From NCBI GenBank assembly GCA_016196515.1, contig JACPXN010000088.1, positions 1 through 5,104 on the forward strand: a stretch of 5,104 bases of DNA, read 5' to 3'. Below are positions 1 to 3,730 of the stretch, piece by piece. The notes below the pieces were generated by a model. It ran no database searches. It was not told the DNA's origin and saw only the letters and a program-made list of their open reading frames with translations. The translations under genes were made by a program, and so were the position numbers. The stretch comes from Candidatus Omnitrophota bacterium (GTDB lineage: Bacteria; Omnitrophota; Gorgyraeia; Zapsychrales; Fredricksoniimonadaceae). Each line of letters begins with the position of its first letter. The stretch's first letter is position 1.

Positions 1-222
1 CCCATGGTCACCCACATGATCGCCATCGGGGAGAAGTCCGGGCAAATGGAAAAAATGCTGGCCAAGGTGGCGGAATTTTATGATGACCAGGTGGACATCG
101 CCGTGGACGGCATGACAAAACTCATTGAGCCGCTCATCATCGGCCTCCTGGGGATCGTGGTGGGTTTTATCGTGGTAGCGCTTTTTATGCCCATTTTAAA
201 TATAGCGTCGGCGTTAAAATGA
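1..222 (+). CDS. pilC: Type IV pilus inner-membrane platform protein PilC (GspF family), 3' end only
   Basis: Reading frame 1 is open from the window edge to a TGA at 220-222, giving 73 codons, so the true start lies upstream. The visible part matches the C-terminus of the PilC/GspF family: the MIAIGEKSG segment with the following cytoplasmic helix (EKMLAKVAEFYDDQVD), then the conserved turn LIEPLIIGLLG leading into the last transmembrane helix (about residues 42-66 of the visible part), and a short tail after MPILNI. In this family the protein is an inner-membrane platform that couples the cytoplasmic assembly and retraction ATPases to pilin insertion. Its position just before the pilin and pilMNOPQ fits; pilB/pilT would be expected further upstream but are outside the window. 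GspF of a type II secretion system cannot be excluded from this fragment alone, but the pilMNO neighbours favour pilus use. Confidence 0.9.
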   Translation, partial: PMVTHMIAIGEKSGQMEKMLAKVAEFYDDQVDIAVDGMTKLIEPLIIGLLGIVVGFIVVALFMPILNIASALK

Positions 223-278
223 AAAACGGCATGTTCACCATGTTGGGGCTGGCAACGGTAAATATTTTGGGGACATCT

Positions 279-307
279 TTGCAAAACGTTTTTTATTGTG
301 GTATGGT
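279..307 (+). promoter_or_regulatory. Candidate sigma70-type promoter with extended -10
   Basis: TTGCAA at 279-284 and TATGGT at 302-307 are each 4/6 matches to the -35 and -10 consensus, separated by exactly 17 bases. A TG one base before the -10 (299-300) makes an extended -10 element. The start of transcription would fall near 314, just before the ribosome-binding site of the decayed pilin copy, and the leader of the intact pilin would be about 190 bases. This is inferred from sequence match only. No equally good promoter was found closer to the intact pilin gene. Confidence 0.3.
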
Positions 308-315
308 AATAGTGC

Positions 316-358
316 AGGAGCAAGACCATGTTGATGCGGTGGTATTTTGACGCCGTAG
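316..358 (+). pseudogene. Pilin gene remnant: start region joined to 3' end, middle missing
   Basis: Two segments of the downstream pilin gene recur here in the same order but only six bases apart. AGGAGCAAGACCATGT (316-331) is identical to 491-506, which is the ribosome-binding site, spacer and start codon of the intact gene. The 20 bases at 338-357 are identical to 887-906, the last codons of the intact gene. In the pilin 3' frame the remnant still reads GGILTP and then TAG (356-358). From the retained ATG (328) the frame differs and gives a 19-codon open frame ending at TAA 385-387 (MLMRWYFDAVERRSVFLGV). The simplest reading is an ancestral tandem pilin copy that lost about 380 bases internally. 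A partial duplication is the alternative. Confidence 0.65.
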
Positions 359-387
359 AAAGGAGGTCCGTGTTTTTAGGAGTTTAA
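359..387 (+). promoter_or_regulatory. Orphan perfect Shine-Dalgarno with six-codon frame
   Basis: AAAGGAGGT at 359-367 is a full-length complement of the usual 16S rRNA tail, stronger than the site used by any intact gene in the window, yet no gene follows. The only start nearby is GTG at 370-372, opening VFLGV and then TAA (385-387). It may be a leftover of a gene lost with the pilin copy, or a leader translation site. Translation of the mini frame is not supported beyond the ribosome-binding site. Confidence 0.35.
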
Positions 388-390
388 TCT

Positions 391-483
391 GGGCTTGACG
401 TTTTAAGCGAGGCTGAAAAGGCGAGGATTGAAAGCGTCATTATTCATTCTTTTTTTCCGTCCGCAGCTTGCGCTTAAAAGCCC
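391..483 (+). promoter_or_regulatory. Predicted long-range stem in the pilin mRNA leader
   Basis: Bases 401-415 can pair with 464-479: TTTTAAGCG (401-409) with CGCTTAAAA (471-479), a one-base bulge at 470, an A-U and a G-U pair, then GCTG (412-415) with CAGC (464-467). After a six-base bulge, GGGC (391-394) can pair with GCCC (480-483). The stem closes a 48-base loop and ends seven bases before the pilin Shine-Dalgarno, so it leaves the ribosome site free. It could protect a highly expressed pilin message or act in control. It could also be an old inverted repeat. Base pairing is seen; function is inferred. Confidence 0.35.
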
Positions 484-489
484 CAACCC

Positions 490-495
490 AAGGAG
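490..495 (+). promoter_or_regulatory. Ribosome-binding site of the pilin gene
   Basis: AAGGAG lies seven bases before ATG 503. It decides the start: an in-frame ATG at 428 would add 25 residues with no ribosome-binding site, and would give an unusually long leader. The same site-to-ATG block is preserved in the upstream remnant, which also supports ATG 503. Confidence 0.75.
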
Positions 496-502
496 CAAGA
501 CC

Positions 503-907
503 ATGTGTACGCGATTATCCAGAAAATCAAAAGGTTTTACTTTAGTTGAGATCATGATCGTTGTTGCGATCATCGCCCTTTTGGCCTCCATCGCTATTCC
601 GAATTTGCTGCGGGCCAAAATTTCGGCGAATGATGCTTTGGCCAAAGCCACGCTGCGCTCCATCTCGACGGCGTCCGAGGCCTATGCCACGACCAACAAC
701 GGTTCGTATCCGGGCGCGATCACCTCGCTGACGGGCGCGACACCTCCGTACCTTAACGCGGCGTACTGCGGCTCAACCCTCTCGGGGTACACGTATGCCT
801 GCGGCATGGCTTCCACCGGCTATACGGTCACAGCGACCCCGTCAACGGTGGGCACGACCGGTACGACCACATACACTATGACGACGGGTGGTATTTTGAC
901 GCCGTAA
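503..907 (+). CDS. pilA: Type IV pilin, GspG/PilA-like precursor
   Basis: This encodes a 134-residue prepilin. An 11-residue, lysine/arginine-rich leader (MCTRLSRKSKG) precedes the cleavage site G|FTLVE, with Phe at mature position 1 and the conserved Glu at position 5. The hydrophobic helix runs to about residue 21 of the mature protein, with the family's helix-breaking Pro at 22 (AIPNLLRAK). Prepilin peptidase would cut after Gly11 and N-methylate Phe, leaving a 123-residue subunit. The globular part has a SEAYATTNNGSYP segment typical of short GspG-like pilins, two cysteines separated by ten residues that may form a disulfide loop, and a Thr/Gly-rich C-terminus. Placement between pilC and pilMNOPQ suggests a major or abundant subunit, but a minor pilin or pseudopilin is possible, so the symbol is tentative. 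It has its own terminator immediately downstream. A decayed copy lies about 160 bases upstream. Confidence 0.9.
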   Translation: MCTRLSRKSKGFTLVEIMIVVAIIALLASIAIPNLLRAKISANDALAKATLRSISTASEAYATTNNGSYPGAITSLTGATPPYLNAAYCGSTLSGYTYACGMASTGYTVTATPSTVGTTGTTTYTMTTGGILTP

Positions 908-929
908 TGGTGTCTGGGGATGGTTTTGA

Positions 930-960
930 AAAAAGGGGACACTCATTGTGTCCCCTTTTT
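930..960 (+). terminator. Strong intrinsic terminator after the pilin gene
   Basis: A perfect 13-bp stem (AAAAAGGGGACAC at 930-942 with GTGTCCCCTTTTT at 948-960) closes a five-base loop (TCATT) and ends in a T run. The A run on the other side means it could also work on the - strand. It sits 22 bases after the pilin stop and should make the pilin a separate, mainly monocistronic transcript from pilMNOPQ. Confidence 0.88.
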
Positions 961-962
961 AT

Positions 963-987
963 TGACTCAAACGAAATGTTTGAGTCA
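963..987. repeat. Perfect 10-bp inverted repeat after the terminator
   Basis: TGACTCAAAC (963-972) and GTTTGAGTCA (978-987) are exact reverse complements around a GAAAT spacer. The repeat begins two bases after the terminator stem ends. No T run follows, so it is not a second classical terminator. It could be an RNA hairpin protecting a transcript end, or an operator for the downstream operon. Confidence 0.6.
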
Positions 988-1010
988 TCCTGAGCCAGCC
1001 GGCGAAGGAT
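987..1010. repeat. Dispersed-repeat hairpin of the ATCCTGAG…GAAGGAT type
   Basis: ATCCTGAGCC (987-996) faces GGCGAAGGAT (1001-1010) around an AGCC loop: five base pairs, tandem G·A and A·G mismatches, then three G-C pairs. The TCATCCTGAG…GAAGGATCT pattern resembles an intergenic repeat I recall as common in several uncultivated and soil bacterial genomes. That family link is from memory and cannot be checked here. It shares its first base with the preceding inverted repeat. Confidence 0.5.
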
Positions 1011-1016
1011 CTAAAG

Positions 1017-1044
1017 GTAACATTTTTTCTTTTTTAAGCATAAT
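1017..1044 (+). promoter_or_regulatory. Weak candidate promoter for the pilMNOPQ operon
   Basis: CATAAT (1039-1044) matches the -10 consensus at 5/6. GTAACA (1017-1022), 16 bases upstream, matches the -35 at 4/6, and the spacer is T-rich. Transcription would start near 1051, leaving a leader of only about a dozen bases before pilM, which would agree with the absence of a Shine-Dalgarno there. A promoter is expected in this gap because a strong terminator lies upstream, but the exact site is uncertain. Confidence 0.3.
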
Positions 1045-1063
1045 CCCCCATGAATCTGTTAAA

Positions 1064-2194
1064 ATGATCGCAATGGATTTTAAGTCCCTCTTTAATCAAT
1101 ATTTAGAAGTCATCAACCGTTTTGTTCCTCGCCCCCAACAAGTTCCGGTTTTGGGTATTGACATAGGGACCAGCACGGTCAGGGCCGTGGAGATCGGCCG
1201 TGCAGGCCCCGCCATAGGCGGGGCAGGCGCTGGTTTCGAGATACGGTTGTGGGCCCTCGAAGGGATCCAGGGTGGGGACGTCAAGGCCGCCCTTTCCCGA
1301 CTGCTCGAAAAGATCCACTACACGGGCCAGACCCTGGTCACTTCGGTTTCCGGCAAAGGGACCCTGATCCGTTATATCGACATGCCCCGCATGCCCCTGG
1401 ATGACCTGCGCAGGTCTTTCGTTTACGATCTGGACAAATATTTTCCCTTCGACCCGCAAAGCATTTACACCGACTGTTTCATCCTGGACTCTTCCAATGC
1501 ACAGAAGCGCATGTCCGTTTTGGTGGTCGCGGTGAAAAAGGAGATCATCGACGAGCGGTTAAAACTGTTCAAGGACCTGGGGCTGAAACTCGAACATATC
1601 ACCACCGACACCGTTGCCATGGTCAATGCGTTCACGCGGCTGGGGCCGCACCCCGGCCCCGCCGATGGCCCCGCCTTTGGCGGGGACAGCGGGGCCAAAG
1701 CGATCCTGGACATCGGTGAGGACGTGAGCAATTTGATCATCCTCAAGGACCTGTCCCCGCGGTTCACCAGGGACATTTTTGTCGGCGGCCGGGAGATGAC
1801 CAAACAGATCGCCCACGTTTTTGGCGTGGACGAATCCAAGGCCGAGGGGATGAAAAAAGCCCCGGGCGAAGGCTCGGACGCGATCGTGGCCGCCTGCGAG
1901 GGGTCCATTGCCAGCCTGATCGAGGAGATCCGCCTGTCTTTGGATTATTTCATGACGGAGAAAAATATCCAGGTGGGCGAGTTCTTCCTGCTGGGAGGAG
2001 GGTCTTTGCTCAAAGGGATCGAAGGGGTGTTTGAAAAAAATTTAGGGATACCCGTCAAGATCTGGGACCCGGTGACGGGCCTGCCTGCCGGACAGGCAGG
2101 CCTGCGGTTGAGTCCGTTGCTGACATCGTCTGATATCCATTTGCCTTCGTCCCAGTTGGGAGTGGCCATCGGTCTGGGGTTAAGCGAGATATGA
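1064..2194 (+). CDS. pilM: Type IV pilus actin-like assembly protein PilM
   Basis: PilM is a cytoplasmic FtsA/actin-fold protein that binds the N-terminal tail of PilN and links the alignment complex to the motor side. From ATG 1064 the protein is 376 residues. It shows the phosphate-1 motif GIDIGTSTVRAVE (31-43), a PilM-typical IDMPRMP segment (105-111) and YDLDKYFPFDP stretch, a phosphate-2 motif LDIGEDVSN (215-223), and the adenosine motif FFLLGGGSLL (307-316). The family is usually about 350 residues. The excess fits three Gly/Pro/Ala-rich insertions at about 47-56, 198-211 and 339-347, each coded by a GC-rich palindrome. The start is uncertain: no Shine-Dalgarno precedes 1064 or the in-frame ATG at 1073. 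The frame stays open upstream to 920, but that stretch crosses the terminator and repeats and reads as non-protein. Its stop overlaps the pilN start (ATGA, 2191-2194). Confidence 0.93.
   Translation: MIAMDFKSLFNQYLEVINRFVPRPQQVPVLGIDIGTSTVRAVEIGRAGPAIGGAGAGFEIRLWALEGIQGGDVKAALSRLLEKIHYTGQTLVTSVSGKGTLIRYIDMPRMPLDDLRRSFVYDLDKYFPFDPQSIYTDCFILDSSNAQKRMSVLVVAVKKEIIDERLKLFKDLGLKLEHITTDTVAMVNAFTRLGPHPGPADGPAFGGDSGAKAILDIGEDVSNLIILKDLSPRFTRDIFVGGREMTKQIAHVFGVDESKAEGMKKAPGEGSDAIVAACEGSIASLIEEIRLSLDYFMTEKNIQVGEFFLLGGGSLLKGIEGVFEKNLGIPVKIWDPVTGLPAGQAGLRLSPLLTSSDIHLPSSQLGVAIGLGLSEI
1202..1227. repeat. GC-rich palindrome inside pilM, site 1
   Basis: GCCCCGCC (1206-1213) and GGCGGGGC (1217-1224) form an 8-bp perfect stem with an ATA loop, flanked by GCAG and AGG. 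It codes for residues about 47-55 (AGPAIGGAG) just after the phosphate-1 motif, where PilM families have a beta-turn. The left 12 bases (1202-1213) are identical to 3804-3815 in pilQ, and the right 11 (1217-1227) to 3841-3851, so the sites belong to one family. Confidence 0.75.
1655..1696. repeat. Nested GC-rich palindrome inside pilM, site 2
   Basis: An outer pair GGCCCCGC (1655-1662) / GCGGGGCC (1689-1696) encloses an inner hairpin CCCCGCC (1669-1675), TTT loop, GGCGGGG (1679-1685). GGCCCCGCC occurs twice as a direct repeat (1655-1663, 1667-1675). The block codes for residues 198-211 (GPADGPAFGGDSGA), immediately before the phosphate-2 motif, and keeps the reading frame. Confidence 0.65.
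2078..2102. repeat. Palindrome inside pilM, site 3 (GGCCTGCCTG type)
   Basis: GGCCTGCCTG (2078-2087) and CAGGCAGGCC (2093-2102) form a perfect 10-bp stem with a CCGGA loop. It codes for residues 339-347 (GLPAGQAGL) in the C-terminal part after the WDP segment. The sequence differs from the GCCCCGCC sites, so it is a second palindrome type. I recall similar in-gene CCTGCC…GGCAGG elements in other uncultivated bacterial genomes. Confidence 0.7.
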
Positions 2195-2778
2195 TCGTCA
2201 TTAATCTGGTCCCGGAACATTTAAGGAAAAGGTCCGCCAGGGGCGCTTCGTCCCTTATAGGTCTGGATATTCCCCGGGAAGTCCTTTTGGGTGTCGGTGG
2301 GGCGTTCATTGCGTTTTTGGTCGTTGCGCACGTATTGTTGCTGGCAGCCCAAAGCGTACAGGGCATGAGCTTGGGGCTGGCCAAAGCCAGTTGGGGAAGA
2401 CTTTTGCCTGACCGCAACCGCATCGACGTCCTCGGGACGGAATTGAGGGGTCTAAGGAAGAAAGTGACAACCATCACCGGCATCGCTTCTGCCGGGACCA
2501 GTCCGTGGTCGAGGAAGATGAACGCCTTGGGTGATGCGTTGCCCAAAGGCGTGTGGCTTAAAAAGATCAACTTGGACAGCGGGACTCTGACGCTGGAGGG
2601 CAGCGCTTTTTCCAAGACGCAGAGCGAGATCGTTACCATCGGGAATTTCGTTGCCGGCCTTAAGAAAGAAGGGGCGTTCGCGGACGATTTTTCTTCGATT
2701 GAGGTGCGGTCCATCCAGAGGGGCAAGCGGGGGCCCACGGAAGTGGTCGATTTTGTCATCACGGCCAAATTGAAATGA
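2191..2778 (+). CDS. pilN: Type IV pilus alignment protein PilN
   Basis: This 195-residue protein begins with the conserved cytoplasmic tail INLVPEHLRKR (residues 4-14), the family's PilM-binding motif. One transmembrane helix follows at about 31-53, and then a periplasmic region: a short helical stretch (about 54-95) and a ferredoxin-like C-terminal fold containing LPKGVWLKKINLDSGTLTLEGSA, the usual PilN core pattern. It is a single-pass inner-membrane protein that pairs with PilO to form the periplasmic alignment complex. Length is normal for the family. Its start overlaps the pilM stop, and its end overlaps the pilO start (ATGA at 2775-2778), which implies translational coupling. There is no strong Shine-Dalgarno of its own. 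GspL C-terminal proteins are related, but the separate PilM gene favours PilN. Confidence 0.92.
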   Translation: MIVINLVPEHLRKRSARGASSLIGLDIPREVLLGVGGAFIAFLVVAHVLLLAAQSVQGMSLGLAKASWGRLLPDRNRIDVLGTELRGLRKKVTTITGIASAGTSPWSRKMNALGDALPKGVWLKKINLDSGTLTLEGSAFSKTQSEIVTIGNFVAGLKKEGAFADDFSSIEVRSIQRGKRGPTEVVDFVITAKLK

Positions 2779-3380
2779 AGATCAGCGTCCAGGACATCAT
2801 GCGCAGCATCAACAGGGCGGACATCAAGGTCCGTTACGGTATTTTCGCCGGGATCTTGCTGGCCGCCTTCGCTTTGGATTATTTTTTGCTGATGGGCCCC
2901 CAGATACGTTCCCTGAAAGGGTTGGCGGAGGCGGCCAAGACCGCGTCCGCAGATATCCAGAGGGTCAGCCATGATCTGCAGAGGATACAGCAGATCAAGG
3001 ATGGTTTGAATAGTTCCCGCGCCGAGCTGGAAGCCATGAGCCTGAAGATCCGTTCCCCGCAGGAAGTGCCGCTCATCCTCGAGGAGATATCCCGCACGGC
3101 CAATCAATTCAATGTCAAAATAGACCAGCTCAAGCCCATGCCGGAATCGCAGGAGACCCTCATCAGCACGCCGGAAGGAAAATATTACGCCCTGCCTATT
3201 GTTATCAAGGCCGTTTGCGGGTATCATATGTTCGGACATTTCTTGAATACTCTGGAATCCGGTCATTTATTTTTCATCCTGCGCGATTGGCATATGGAAG
3301 CCGGTCCCCAGGACGTTAAAGGGCTTTTGGTGCAGGCAACCCTGAAAGTGATATTAACGGAAAAGCCCGGAAAGCCATGA
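2775..3380 (+). CDS. pilO: Type IV pilus alignment protein PilO
   Basis: This 201-residue protein has a short cytoplasmic N-terminus, one transmembrane helix at about 21-41 (GIFAGILLAAFALDYFLL), a probable periplasmic coiled coil at about 45-95 rich in Ala, Gln, Arg and Glu, then a PilO-type ferredoxin-like domain. The domain includes the sequence from PQEVPLILEEISRTANQFNVKI through YYALPIVIKAVCGYHMFGHF to the C-terminus. PilO dimerises with PilN and connects to PilP. It overlaps both neighbours by ATGA (2775-2778 and 3377-3380). There is no clear ribosome-binding site, so it probably depends on translation of pilN. Confidence 0.9.
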   Translation: MKISVQDIMRSINRADIKVRYGIFAGILLAAFALDYFLLMGPQIRSLKGLAEAAKTASADIQRVSHDLQRIQQIKDGLNSSRAELEAMSLKIRSPQEVPLILEEISRTANQFNVKIDQLKPMPESQETLISTPEGKYYALPIVIKAVCGYHMFGHFLNTLESGHLFFILRDWHMEAGPQDVKGLLVQATLKVILTEKPGKP

Positions 3381-3730
3381 GGAAATTCATTGTTTTGCTG
3401 TACGTTTGCATTGTTCCGGCTGTTTTTGCCTCCGCCGACGGTGGGGCGTTTGTCTATGACGATCATGGCCGGCGCGACCCGTTTATGCCGCAGGTTTCCG
3501 CGGCAGGGGCCGTGATCACGTACGAGGCGGATTTGACGGCGGGCGATATGGTTTTGGAGGGAATCGTGGCGGACGCGCAAGGCAATAATGTGGCTGTTAT
3601 TAACGGCAAGATCGTCAAACAGGGAGATAGGATCGGACTTTATGCGGTGGCCGCGGTGCGGCCGGATGACGTGGAATTGGTCAAGGACGACCAACGGTTC
3701 ACCGTAAAATTGAAAAAAGGGGGAAGGTGA
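3377..3730 (+). CDS. pilP: PilP-like periplasmic linker protein
   Basis: This 117-residue secreted protein has a signal peptide (about 1-20, ending in FASA before Asp21), a GRRDPFMP motif (31-38) as found in PilP and related proteins, and a small beta-rich domain (about 58-113: LEGIVADAQGNNVAVINGKIV…GDRIG) matching the PilP/GspC homology-region pattern. In the family this domain bridges PilNO to the secretin N0 domain. PilP is often a lipoprotein of about 170 residues. Here the only early cysteine (Cys11, in LYVC) lies in the hydrophobic core and does not form a normal lipobox, so signal peptidase I processing seems more likely. The low-complexity N-terminal part of longer PilP proteins is reduced. 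It overlaps pilO by ATGA, and its stop shares one base with the pilQ start. Confidence 0.75.
   Translation: MRKFIVLLYVCIVPAVFASADGGAFVYDDHGRRDPFMPQVSAAGAVITYEADLTAGDMVLEGIVADAQGNNVAVINGKIVKQGDRIGLYAVAAVRPDDVELVKDDQRFTVKLKKGGR

Noticed and set aside
223..300. Terminator after pilC
   Set aside because: Only very short pairings are present (for example GTTG/CAAC and the loop-less AAAACGTTTT), with no GC stem followed by a T run, so pilC transcription may continue into the pilin region.
395..400. TTGACG as a -35 box for the pilin
   Set aside because: No acceptable -10 lies 15-19 bases downstream; the bases are in a bulge of the predicted leader stem. I also saw no -24/-12 sigma54 pattern before the pilin.
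428..502. Longer pilin with start at ATG 428
   Set aside because: It lacks a Shine-Dalgarno and would give a 36-residue leader. ATG 503 has AAGGAG at seven bases and a normal 11-residue leader, and the upstream remnant repeats that start block.
920..1063. Upstream extension of pilM to ATG 920 (48 more residues)
   Set aside because: The added stretch runs through the terminator, the inverted repeat and the repeat hairpin, and does not look like a PilM N-terminus, which should begin shortly before the phosphate-1 motif.
2055..3266. 403-codon open frame on the - strand across pilN and pilO
   Set aside because: It lies antisense to two well-recognised genes, its protein resembles no family I know, and it has no ribosome site or promoter. 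Long antisense frames are common opposite GC-rich genes.
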